Both the position numbers and the translations under genes were made by a program. Below, in pieces: positions 46,253 through 54,702 of a stretch of DNA of 63,945 nt. Source of the DNA: Flavobacterium psychrophilum (GTDB lineage: Bacteria > Bacteroidota > Bacteroidia > Flavobacteriales > Flavobacteriaceae); NCBI GenBank assembly GCA_945872245.1, contig CAMBZB010000012.1, positions 1 through 63,945 of the forward strand, in the 5' to 3' direction. The number at the start of each line of letters is the position of its first letter. Position 1 is the stretch's first letter. Under the pieces are notes generated by a model. That model saw only the letters and a list, made by a program, of their open reading frames with translations. It was not told the DNA's origin and did no database searches.

Positions 46253-47098
46253 TTATTTATTATTTTGTTGTAAAATCTCTATATCCGAAATACGGTCTGC
46301 AAAGAAACTACTTTTTTCTGGATATTTCAAAATTAATATTTCATATGCTTGAATCGCTTTTTGATATTTTTTTTGTTCCAAATAAACCCTAGCCAAAGTT
46401 TCGGTCATTAAGTAGGAGTTGTTTGTCTCGCTTTGTTCAACATACGTCTTAGAAACGCCCTCTTGTCTTACAGGGGAAATCTTCGGGCTGGATTCAATAA
46501 ATTTATCAATCAATTCGGTTTTTTTCTTTTTTTCTTCCTCTAAAGCCAAAGTTTCTATACTGACCAAGTTTTCTTTTTTCCTGACGATAGGCTCTATTCT
46601 AGAAAGTTGAAGCCATTCTTGAAAGGAATGTTTTTCGTTTATAGAAAAACCCAAAGGTTTTCCGATTTCCAGTTTTTCCACTGCTATTTTTGTGTCTTCT
46701 TTTCCTTCTGACACTCCTTCAATAGAAGTAAGGATGGATTGTTCTATAGGGTTTGTTTTTGACTCAAGCCTTATTTTGGATTTAATTTCTTCACAATCTA
46801 CAACGCTAATATCAAGAAGTTCTAGTACTTTTTTATCGTATAGCCCTTTTTGGATGGCAACAAAAGTATCCGATGTGATGAAATCGAAAAGAACTGTTCT
46901 GTCTGTGGTGTGTGCTGCGGTAACTTTTAACGCATAATTATACTTGAAACTATTTTGATTAAAGAGTCCTTTCAATCGCAAAGCTCTTGCACTTTGAAAA
47001 AACGGAAATTCATCCAGCACTTTTTCTAATGCGTCAGTTTGCTTCCCATTGATAGCATGTGGTTTATTAATCAAATAAGTATAATCGGTTACGTTCAT
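46253..47098 (-). CDS. Uncharacterised protein with C-terminal TPR-like repeat
   Basis: A 281-residue protein with no signal peptide. The N-terminus (VTDYTYLINKPHAI and DEFPFFQSARALRLKGL) is conserved in flavobacteria next to secG. A charged linker (about 125-215) leads to a TPR-like helical pair (LARVYLEQKKYQKAIQAYEI) at the C-terminus. The function is unknown; its fixed place between lptE and secG suggests an envelope-related role, by inference only. Confidence 0.7.
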   Translation of the reverse strand: MNVTDYTYLINKPHAINGKQTDALEKVLDEFPFFQSARALRLKGLFNQNSFKYNYALKVTAAHTTDRTVLFDFITSDTFVAIQKGLYDKKVLELLDISVVDCEEIKSKIRLESKTNPIEQSILTSIEGVSEGKEDTKIAVEKLEIGKPLGFSINEKHSFQEWLQLSRIEPIVRKKENLVSIETLALEEEKKKKTELIDKFIESSPKISPVRQEGVSKTYVEQSETNNSYLMTETLARVYLEQKKYQKAIQAYEILILKYPEKSSFFADRISDIEILQQNNK

Positions 47099-47106
47099 TT
47101 TAGTAT

Positions 47107-47134
47107 CAGTGTTCAGTGTTCAGTGTTCAGTGTT
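47107..47134. repeat. Tandem heptamer repeat, four copies
   Basis: Four exact copies of CAGTGTT lie between the TPR gene and lptE. The repeat is outside coding sequence but within the transcribed spacer of the operon. Confidence 0.85.
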
Positions 47135-47172
47135 CGTCTGTAATCTGACCACTGAATACTGCCAACTGTTTA

Positions 47173-47676
47173 TTACCATTTTGCCAATGATTCATTAAAA
47201 ATATCTTGCGTTATTCTTTCGAAAATTACTTTTATCGCACTGCTTAAAGTGGCTCCCGTTAGTTGTTGCGCAGCGGGATAATCATAAAAGAAATCAAATG
47301 TTTTCTCGAAATTATCGGTTTCTTTGTTTTTATTGGTAAACCGGACATTTACGCTTACGGTCAATCTGTTTTGTGAAGCTTGCTGATCGGCTGTTGCGGT
47401 CATCGGGCTTATCCTGTAATTCGTAATTTCGCCTTCGTAGACTATATCCCCTACTGTTTTAACCAAATTTAAATTAGTTTGATTTTGGATAAGATCTTGC
47501 AAGGTTAATGTAAACGTTCTATCAAGTCCGGGTTCAATCAATTCGGAATTGTTTTGAAAGTAATTTACCTGAAATGTTTTCGCATCAATTTTCCCAGTGC
47601 CAGTAAAGTTATAAACAGAACAACTGCTGAATGCCAATAGGATTGTAAGTGCAATAATATGGTAAAGGTTTTTCAT
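47173..47676 (-). CDS. lptE: LPS-assembly lipoprotein LptE
   Basis: A 167-residue lipoprotein. The signal peptide ends in a lipobox (LLAFSSC, lipidated Cys near residue 19). The body (NYFQNNSELIEPGLDRTFT, LQDLIQNQTNLNLV, NRLTVSVNVRFTN) matches the Bacteroidota LptE family, which plugs LptD to deliver LPS to the outer leaflet. The start at 47676 is chosen because the signal peptide begins there; an ATG ten codons upstream would precede it. It lies 33 bp after the regulator gene. Confidence 0.85.
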   Translation of the reverse strand: MKNLYHIIALTILLAFSSCSVYNFTGTGKIDAKTFQVNYFQNNSELIEPGLDRTFTLTLQDLIQNQTNLNLVKTVGDIVYEGEITNYRISPMTATADQQASQNRLTVSVNVRFTNKNKETDNFEKTFDFFYDYPAAQQLTGATLSSAIKVIFERITQDIFNESLAKW

Positions 47677-47709
47677 TTTGAATTTAAAAAAGCCAAAGAT
47701 ATTCAATTT

Positions 47710-48966
47710 TTAAAGATCAAACTGTTTTATTTTTCGGTAGAGTGTCCTCTCTGAAATCCCAAGTTCATCGGCTGCAATTTTTCGTTTTCCCTTGTTTTTT
47801 TCCAAAGATTTTTTGATCATTTCAACCTCTTTTTGTTCTAATCTCAATACTTCTTCCTCTTCGATGCTTTCAGAAAATTGGTAATTATCATCTTGCTCCT
47901 GATAATTAGTATCGTTGTTTGGAGTCGTAATGATGGCTGTTCTTGGTTCTTCTTCAAAATCTATTTCGCTGTCATCTTTCTTAGAACCATAGATTTTTTT
48001 GATTAGATGTGAATTCGTCTCTTGTACTTTTGCGCCTCCATTTTGCATCAATTCCAAAGTTAGTTTCTTCAAATCATGCAAGTCGCTTTTCATGTCAAAA
48101 AGCACTTTGTATAAGATTTCTCTTTCGGTATTGAAATCACTTTCGTTTTTCCTCTCTTTTATTACCGAAGGCAAATTGCTTCCTTCCATGGGTAAGTAGG
48201 ATTGTAATGTTGTTGCGGTGATGTCGCGATTGGTTTCCAAAACCGAAATCTGCTCGGCCACGTTTCGCAACTGTCGGATATTCCCGCTCCATCGAAATTT
48301 TTGCAACAATTGAACGGCACTATCGTCTAATTTGATAGGAGGCATTTTATATTTTTGGGCGAAATCAGCCGCAAATTTTCTAAATAACAAATGAATGTCT
48401 TCTTTTCGATCGCGCAAAGGAGGTAAACTTATGTCTACCGTACTCAATCGATAATATAAATCTTCCCTGAATTTCCCTTTTTCGATGGCATCAAATAAAT
48501 TGACATTAGTAGCTGCCACAATTCGAACATCTGTTTTTTGTACTTGTGAAGATCCTACTTTTATAAATTCCCCATTTTCTAGGACACGAAGTAACCGAAC
48601 CTGTGTTGTCAAAGGCAATTCGCCCACTTCATCCAGAAATATTGTTCCACCACTCGCCACTTCAAAATAGCCTTCGCGAGTTCCTGTGGCGCCTGTAAAA
48701 GATCCTTTTTCGTGACCAAAAAGTTCGCTGTCAATTGTTCCTTCCGGGATCGCTCCACAGTTTACGGCAATATATTTTCCATGTTTTCTGTGCGAAAGCG
48801 TGTGAATAATTTTTGGAATGCTTTCTTTTCCCACGCCACTTTCACCCACAACCAATACCGAAATATCAGTCGGTGCAACTTGAATGGCTTTTTCTATCGC
48901 GCGATTGAGTTTCGGATCAGTCCCGATAATCTCGAATCGTTGTTTTATTGATTGTACTGTTTCCAT
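47710..48966 (-). CDS. Sigma-54-type transcriptional activator without receiver domain
   Basis: A 418-residue AAA+ enhancer-binding protein. Walker A is GESGVGKES, Walker B is GGTIFLDEVGEL, and the sigma-54 contact loop reads GSFTGA in place of the usual GAFTGA. The C-terminal Fis-type helix-turn-helix is RKIAADELGISERTLYRKI. No receiver or GAF domain precedes the AAA+ domain, so activity is not set by phosphorylation in cis. An acidic linker of about 120 residues separates the two domains. The start METVQSIK is preferred to an ATG ten codons upstream. Confidence 0.92.
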   Translation of the reverse strand: METVQSIKQRFEIIGTDPKLNRAIEKAIQVAPTDISVLVVGESGVGKESIPKIIHTLSHRKHGKYIAVNCGAIPEGTIDSELFGHEKGSFTGATGTREGYFEVASGGTIFLDEVGELPLTTQVRLLRVLENGEFIKVGSSQVQKTDVRIVAATNVNLFDAIEKGKFREDLYYRLSTVDISLPPLRDRKEDIHLLFRKFAADFAQKYKMPPIKLDDSAVQLLQKFRWSGNIRQLRNVAEQISVLETNRDITATTLQSYLPMEGSNLPSVIKERKNESDFNTEREILYKVLFDMKSDLHDLKKLTLELMQNGGAKVQETNSHLIKKIYGSKKDDSEIDFEEEPRTAIITTPNNDTNYQEQDDNYQFSESIEEEEVLRLEQKEVEMIKKSLEKNKGKRKIAADELGISERTLYRKIKQFDL

Positions 48967-48972
48967 TTCATT

Positions 48973-49055
48973 CAATTGATAATTGATAATTAACAATGAA
49001 CAATTAATTTTTCTTATATCGAATCTATCAATTATTCATTATCAATTATACATTG
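48973..49055. repeat. AT-rich inverted intergenic repeat
   Basis: AATTGATAATTGATAATTAA on the left and ATTCATTATCAATTATACA on the right are roughly inverted. The stretch fills the space between miaB and the activator gene. Similar sequences are frequent in flavobacterial intergenic regions. Confidence 0.5.
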
Positions 49056-49060
49056 TTTTT

Positions 49061-50506
49061 CTAATTCATTTCGCTCAAGCCAACGGCTTCACCTTTTAAA
49101 GTTCCGCTAGTGCAACTTGTAATTTTCACATTCACAAAATCACCGATTTTATAATTCTCTTTTGGGAAAACCACAACAATACTTTGTGAATTTCTTCCGG
49201 ACCAATCCTTTTCTGATTTTTTGGAAACCTTTTCTATTAAGACTTCTGTCGTTTGTCCAATGAATTCTTCAGAGCGAAACCAGGAGCTTTTTTGCTGTAA
49301 ATCGACAATTTCCTGTAATCTTCGCAATTTAGTTGCTTCCGGAACGTCGTCTTCCATTTTGCGTTCGGCCAATGTTCCCGGGCGTTCCGAATAGGAATAC
49401 ATATAACCAAAATTATATTTCACATAATCCATCAAACTCAAAGTGTCTTGATGATCTTCTTCGGTTTCGGTTGGAAAACCTGAAATCATGTCTTGTGTAA
49501 TCGAACAATTCGGGATAATAGTTCTGATTTTATCAATCAAGGAAATGTATTCTTCCCGAGTGTGCAAACGATTCATGGCGCTCAGAATTCGATTGCTTCC
49601 GGATTGAACAGGCAGGTGAATGTGTTTGCAAATATTTTCATGTCTAGCAATTACATGTAAAACGCTTTCGTTCATGTCTTGCGGATTAGACGTCGAAAAC
49701 CGAATGCGCATTTTAGGGAAACCAACGGCCACCATTTCTAATAACTGGTCAAAATCTACTGCCGTTGCTTTTTGCATTTCGGTGGCGTGGACAAAATCTT
49801 TTTTCAATCCGCCGCCATACCAAAGAAAACTATCCACATTCTGTCCCAAAAGCGTGATTTCTTTAAAACCTTTATCCCACAAATCCTGAATTTCTTTTAT
49901 AATGCTTTGCGGTTCTCTACTTCTTTCACGTCCACGAGTGAAAGGAACCACACAAAACGTGCACATATTATCACAACCTCGAGTGATGGAAACCAAAGCT
50001 GTAATGCCATTACTCATCAAACGAACAGGGGAAATATCACCGTAAGTTTCGTCTTTCGACAAAATCACATTAATCGCATCACGACCTTCCTCAACTTCTG
50101 CTAATAAATGGGGTAAATCTTTGTAGGCATCTGGCCCAACTACAAGGTCTACAATTTTTTCTTCTTCCAAGAACTGACTTTTCAAACGTTCTGCCATGCA
50201 GCCTAAAACGCCCACTTTCATTTTTGGATTAACACGTTTCACCGCGTTGTATTTTTCCAAGCGTTTTCGAACCGTTTGCTCTGCTTTGTCGCGAATGGAA
50301 CAGGTATTTACCAAAACTAAATCGGCTTCTTCCAAAGTTTGTGTGGTGTTGTATCCATTGGCTGACAGAATGGAAGCCACGATTTCGCTATCTGAAAAAT
50401 TCATCGCACAACCGTAACTTTCTATAAAGAGTTTTTTTGTATTCTCGGGTTTGTATTCCAGGACAAGGGTTTCGCCTTGTTTGCTTTCTTCAATAATCTT
50501 TTCCAT
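49061..50506 (-). CDS. miaB: tRNA-2-methylthio-N6-dimethylallyladenosine synthase MiaB
   Basis: A 481-residue radical-SAM methylthiotransferase acting on i6A37 of tRNAs reading UNN codons. The N-terminal UPF0004 domain has SYGCAMNFSDSE, NTCSIRDKAEQ and GVLGCMAERL, holding one FeS cluster. The radical SAM motif CDNMCTFC binds the second. A TRAM domain (residues about 410-475) ends the protein. A promoter with -7 TATCTTTG lies at 50531-50524. Confidence 0.95.
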   Translation of the reverse strand: MEKIIEESKQGETLVLEYKPENTKKLFIESYGCAMNFSDSEIVASILSANGYNTTQTLEEADLVLVNTCSIRDKAEQTVRKRLEKYNAVKRVNPKMKVGVLGCMAERLKSQFLEEEKIVDLVVGPDAYKDLPHLLAEVEEGRDAINVILSKDETYGDISPVRLMSNGITALVSITRGCDNMCTFCVVPFTRGRERSREPQSIIKEIQDLWDKGFKEITLLGQNVDSFLWYGGGLKKDFVHATEMQKATAVDFDQLLEMVAVGFPKMRIRFSTSNPQDMNESVLHVIARHENICKHIHLPVQSGSNRILSAMNRLHTREEYISLIDKIRTIIPNCSITQDMISGFPTETEEDHQDTLSLMDYVKYNFGYMYSYSERPGTLAERKMEDDVPEATKLRRLQEIVDLQQKSSWFRSEEFIGQTTEVLIEKVSKKSEKDWSGRNSQSIVVVFPKENYKIGDFVNVKITSCTSGTLKGEAVGLSEMN

Positions 50507-50523
50507 CAGGTGTTTTCAAAGTA

Positions 50524-50555
50524 CAAAGATAAAGCAATTTAGATAAATATGACAA
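50524..50555 (-). promoter_or_regulatory. miaB promoter
   Basis: On the minus strand -33 TTG at 50555-50553 and -7 TATCTTTG at 50531-50524 are 21 bp apart, within the usual range. Confidence 0.6.
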
Positions 50556-50726
50556 GATGGCAGAATAAGAATTAACAGTATTTTATATTCAGAGATACAA
50601 AAAAGGATGATTGTTGGTTTTTACTTAGTTCTGAAAAATTCCAAAATTAATATAGATTAAAATGTACAATTCATCGATTAAATTCACTTTTAAAATTTTC
50701 AGAAGCCAATATTTAAAAAATTCTGC

Positions 50727-50734
50727 TACTTTTG
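50727..50734 (+). promoter_or_regulatory. Putative topA promoter, -7 element
   Basis: TACTTTTG matches TAnnTTTG and lies 18 bp before the start codon. No clear -33 element is seen. Confidence 0.5.
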
Positions 50735-50752
50735 TCGCAGAAAAACACACCT

Positions 50753-53272
50753 ATGGCAAAGAATTTAGTTATTGTGGAGTCACCTGCAAAGGCGAAAACA
50801 ATCGAGAAATTTCTAGGAAGCGATTATCAAGTGGAGTCCAGTTATGGACATATTGCCGACTTGCCATCCAAGGAAATCGGGGTAGATGTCGAAAATGGTT
50901 TCAAACCAAAATACGAAGTTTCGGCTGATAAAAAAGCCTTGGTTTCGAAACTAAAAGGACTTGCAAAAAAAGCCGAAATGGTTTGGTTGGCTTCGGATGA
51001 GGATCGCGAGGGAGAAGCTATTTCCTGGCATTTATCCGAAGAATTAAAATTGGATAAAAGCAAAACCAAGCGAATTGTTTTTCACGAAATCACAAAATCT
51101 GCGATTCTAAAAGCCATTGATAATCCGCGTGAAATAGATTATAATTTGGTCAATGCTCAACAAGCTCGTAGAGTTTTGGACCGATTGGTGGGTTATGAAT
51201 TATCACCTGTACTTTGGAGAAAAATCAAAGGCGGACTTTCTGCTGGACGCGTGCAATCGGTATCCGTTCGTTTGATCGTGGAACGGGAACGAGAAATACA
51301 GAACTTTAAAGCAGTAGCAACCTATTCTGTCGTTGCCGAATTCACGAATGAGGCGGGGAAATCTTTTAAAGCCAAACTTCCAAAGAATTTCAATACAAAA
51401 AAAGAGGCCGAAGATTTCTTAAACAAGAACAGTGGCTCAACCTATAAAGTTTCGGATTTAGAAACAAAACCAACTAAAAAATCACCTACTGGCCCTTTTA
51501 CCACTTCGACTTTGCAACAAGAGGCTGCGCGAAAATTGTATTTGCCTGTTGGAATCACGATGCAATTAGCCCAACGTTTGTACGAAGCTGGACTCATTAC
51601 TTATATGAGAACAGACAGCGTAAACTTGTCAAAAGACGCGATGGAAGCCGCTCAAGCCGAAATAATCAAATCGTATGGAAAAGAATTTTCCAAGCCACGA
51701 ACTTTTGTCAATAAAAGCAAAGGAGCACAGGAAGCCCACGAAGCAATTCGTCCTACTGATATGTCGCGACATACCGTGAACATTGATAGAGATCAAGCGC
51801 GTTTGTATGATTTGATTTGGAAAAGAACTTTGGCTTCTCAAATGAGTGATGCTGAATTGGAACGAACTAATGTGAAAATTGCTGCCAATAATCATGGCGA
51901 AATTTTCACTGCTTCTGGTGAAGTGTTGCTTTTTGAAGGTTTTCTTAAAGTGTACTTAGAAGGCCATGATGAAGACGAAGAAGAACAAGAGGGAATGTTG
52001 CCAGCGTTAAAAGTCAATGAAAAATTACAAAACAATTACATCACTGCCACTGAAAGATATTCGAGAGCAGCTGCAAGATACACAGAAGCTTCGTTGGTAA
52101 AAAAATTGGAAGAATTAGGAATTGGTCGTCCATCCACTTATGCTCCAACTATTTCTACCATAATTAATAGAAATTATGTTGAAAAAGGAAATCTTGACGG
52201 TCAAGAGCGCAATTATACCCAACTTACTTTACAATCTGGAAAAGTTGGAGAGAAGTTACTTAAAGAAAATACGGGTTCTGATAAGGGAAAATTAGTTCCA
52301 ACTGATATTGGAACCATTGTGACCGATTTCTTGGTCAAAAATTTCGGGAATATTTTGGATTATAACTTTACTGCCAAGGTGGAACATGATTTTGACGAAA
52401 TCGCCGAAGGAAATGTGAATTGGTCAACTATGATGCAAGAATTCTATGATAAATTTCACCCAACCGTGAAAGATGTAGAAGCCAATGCCGACAGGGAAAG
52501 TGGCGAAAGAATTCTTGGAACAGATCCGAAAACTGGAAAACAAGTGAGTGTTCGTTTGGGTAAATTTGGTCCAATGGCGCAGATTGGAGCTGCTGATGAC
52601 GAAGATAAAAAATTTGCCAGTTTGATGAATGATCAAAACATTGGAAACATTACTTTGGAAGAAGTGTTGGATTTGTTTTTGTTGCCCAAAAATTTAGGTA
52701 CTTATAAAGGAGAAGAAGTTGAGGTAAGTAACGGTCGTTTTGGTCCGTACGTGCGTCACGGAAGTGCTTTTGTTTCCTTGCCAAAAGGGGAGAATCCATT
52801 GGATGTCACCATAGAAAGGGCAAAAGAATTAATTGATGAGAAAGCACAAGCAGATGCTCCAATTTCGACATATAAAGGAGAGCCGGTACAAAAGGGTACG
52901 GGGCGTTTCGGTCCTTTTATCAAGTGGGACGGAATTTTTATTAATGTAAGCAAGAAATACAATTTTGATAATTTGTCTCAATCCGATATTGAGGAACTGA
53001 TTGCGGATAAATTGCAAAAAAACATTGACAAGGTTTTGCATAATTGGAAAGAAGAAGGGATTTTGGTCGAAAAAGCCCGTTGGGGAAGGTCAGTGATTAC
53101 CAAAGGAAAAATCAAAATTGAATTGAGCAAAGACATTGATGCCACAAAATTGACATTGGAACAAGTTCAAGAAATGATTGCCAAGAAAACCCCAGCTAAA
53201 AAAACAGCAGCAAAGAAAATTACAACGGCTAAAAAGCCTACTGCAAAGAAAACACTCACGAAAAAGAAATAA
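50753..53272 (+). CDS. topA: DNA topoisomerase I
   Basis: An 839-residue type IA topoisomerase that relaxes negative supercoils. The Toprim domain begins NLVIVESPAKAKTIEKFLG and contains ASDEDREGEAISWH. The catalytic tyrosine sits in GLITYMRTDS. The C-terminus has repeated topo C-terminal domains (GRFGPYVRHG, GRFGPFIKWDG) that replace the zinc fingers of E. coli TopA, and ends in a Lys/Ala-rich tail. The start at MAKNLVIV is chosen over an upstream in-frame codon because similarity begins there. Confidence 0.95.
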   Translation: MAKNLVIVESPAKAKTIEKFLGSDYQVESSYGHIADLPSKEIGVDVENGFKPKYEVSADKKALVSKLKGLAKKAEMVWLASDEDREGEAISWHLSEELKLDKSKTKRIVFHEITKSAILKAIDNPREIDYNLVNAQQARRVLDRLVGYELSPVLWRKIKGGLSAGRVQSVSVRLIVEREREIQNFKAVATYSVVAEFTNEAGKSFKAKLPKNFNTKKEAEDFLNKNSGSTYKVSDLETKPTKKSPTGPFTTSTLQQEAARKLYLPVGITMQLAQRLYEAGLITYMRTDSVNLSKDAMEAAQAEIIKSYGKEFSKPRTFVNKSKGAQEAHEAIRPTDMSRHTVNIDRDQARLYDLIWKRTLASQMSDAELERTNVKIAANNHGEIFTASGEVLLFEGFLKVYLEGHDEDEEEQEGMLPALKVNEKLQNNYITATERYSRAAARYTEASLVKKLEELGIGRPSTYAPTISTIINRNYVEKGNLDGQERNYTQLTLQSGKVGEKLLKENTGSDKGKLVPTDIGTIVTDFLVKNFGNILDYNFTAKVEHDFDEIAEGNVNWSTMMQEFYDKFHPTVKDVEANADRESGERILGTDPKTGKQVSVRLGKFGPMAQIGAADDEDKKFASLMNDQNIGNITLEEVLDLFLLPKNLGTYKGEEVEVSNGRFGPYVRHGSAFVSLPKGENPLDVTIERAKELIDEKAQADAPISTYKGEPVQKGTGRFGPFIKWDGIFINVSKKYNFDNLSQSDIEELIADKLQKNIDKVLHNWKEEGILVEKARWGRSVITKGKIKIELSKDIDATKLTLEQVQEMIAKKTPAKKTAAKKITTAKKPTAKKTLTKKK

Positions 53273-53275
53273 TAT

Positions 53276-54430
53276 ATGGAATTTGATTTTCTAAAGCCTT
53301 TAGATAATGAAATCCTCCAATTTGCTAAAGGATTTTCTTCCCAACAATTGGGAAGTAAGGTAGTATTTTATTCTTCGGAGGACTTTCCGGATTTGAATAA
53401 AATTAAAATTGCCATTGTAGGCGTTTTGGAAAATCGAGGAGATGTAAACCAAACCGAGGAAGTTGATTTGTCATACATTCGAAAAGAATTGTATGGCTTA
53501 TTTCCTGGAAACTGGAATGTTTCCATTGCTGATTTAGGTGATATTTATGCTGGAAATTCGATTGAGGACACATATTTTGCTTTGAAGAAAATAGTTTCTA
53601 GTTTAATCAAGAAAAAAATTATTCCCATCGTTATCGGTGGTTCGCAAGATTTGACTTATGCACTTTATAGGGCTTATGACGAATTGGAGCAAATGGTGAA
53701 CTTGGTTTCCATCGACCATTCCTTTGATTTTGGAAAAGAAAGGGATGCTGTTTCCGCCACCTCTTATTTGACCAAAATAATATTAGAAGAGCCTAATAAT
53801 CTTTTTAATTTTAGTAATATAGGGTTTCAGACTTACTATAATTCACAGGAAGAAATTGATTTGATTGACAAATTATTTTTTGATGCCTATCGATTAGGGG
53901 ATGTTTCTAATAATATTGCTATTGCTGAGCCCGTTTTTAGAGATGCAGATGTTGTGAGCATTGACTTAACATCCGTCAAATCATCTGATTCGGGGAATAA
54001 TAAACCATTTATACCGAATGGTTTTAATGGAAAAGAGATTTGTGCGTTGTCACGATATGCTGGAATTAGTGATAAAGTTTCTCTTTTAGGAATTTTTAAT
54101 CACAATAATACTAGAAAAGAGTCCGTTTTAATAGCCCAAACCATTTGGTATTTTATAGAAGGCTTTCACTACCGTTCTAATGAATATCCATTTGGAAGTA
54201 AAGATAATTACATAAAGTACATTGTCCCATTTGAGGATGAAGAAGGGTTGATATTCTATAAAAGCAACAAAACCGATAGATGGTGGATTGAAATTCCATT
54301 TATTTCTAACGGCAATAATAAGTTAAAGAAAAACACGTTATTACCTTGCTCACATGAAGAGTATTTAGGAGCTTGCAATCAAGAAATTCCTGAAAGATGG
54401 TGGAAAGCGCAACGAAAGAATATTTTATAA
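53276..54430 (+). CDS. Ureohydrolase (arginase)-fold protein with degenerate metal site
   Basis: A 384-residue protein of the arginase/agmatinase/formimidoylglutamase superfamily. The family's three metal motifs are altered. GGxH reads G121-G-S-Q124, DAHxD reads D147-H-S-F-D151, and SxDxDxxDP reads S-I-D230-L-T-S-V-K. So the two histidines and one aspartate ligand are lost while D147, D151 and D230 remain. Catalysis through a di-manganese centre is unlikely. It follows topA by 3 bp and precedes gldK, a conserved position in flavobacteria as I remember it. A structural or regulatory role is inferred; formimidoylglutamase is the usual but doubtful label. Confidence 0.8.
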   Translation: MEFDFLKPLDNEILQFAKGFSSQQLGSKVVFYSSEDFPDLNKIKIAIVGVLENRGDVNQTEEVDLSYIRKELYGLFPGNWNVSIADLGDIYAGNSIEDTYFALKKIVSSLIKKKIIPIVIGGSQDLTYALYRAYDELEQMVNLVSIDHSFDFGKERDAVSATSYLTKIILEEPNNLFNFSNIGFQTYYNSQEEIDLIDKLFFDAYRLGDVSNNIAIAEPVFRDADVVSIDLTSVKSSDSGNNKPFIPNGFNGKEICALSRYAGISDKVSLLGIFNHNNTRKESVLIAQTIWYFIEGFHYRSNEYPFGSKDNYIKYIVPFEDEEGLIFYKSNKTDRWWIEIPFISNGNNKLKKNTLLPCSHEEYLGACNQEIPERWWKAQRKNIL

Positions 54431-54531
54431 ATTAAGATGGATCGATTAGTTGATTTTGTTATAATAAATTTATAAGATCGATTTACACGTATTTTTATAA
54501 TTAAAATCTTACAATAAAAACTAAATTTTAG

Positions 54532-54562
54532 GTATTTTATCGGTTTTATTTGTATTTTATCG
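54532..54562 (+). promoter_or_regulatory. Direct repeat upstream of gldKLMN
   Basis: Two exact copies of GTATTTTATCG (54532-54542 and 54552-54562) are offset by 20 bp, two turns of the helix. They lie about 33 bp upstream of a -7-like TAGTTTTG at 54595-54602. The arrangement fits a regulator binding twice on one face, but no protein is known for it. Confidence 0.45.
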
Positions 54563-54594
54563 ACAATATATTTTTTTTTAACAATTTTTAATTT

Positions 54595-54602
54595 TAGTTT
54601 TG
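54595..54602 (+). promoter_or_regulatory. Putative gldK promoter, -7 element
   Basis: TAGTTTTG matches TAnnTTTG. The region 54431-54702 is otherwise very AT-rich and non-coding. The leader to gldK would be about 95 nt. Confidence 0.4.
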
Positions 54603-54702
54603 GTTCCTAAAATAAATAGTATAAATAAATAATTGGTTTTTTAAATTATAATAAATAGGTTTACGCAATTAATAATTAATGTAATACATAACCCAAATTT
54701 AT

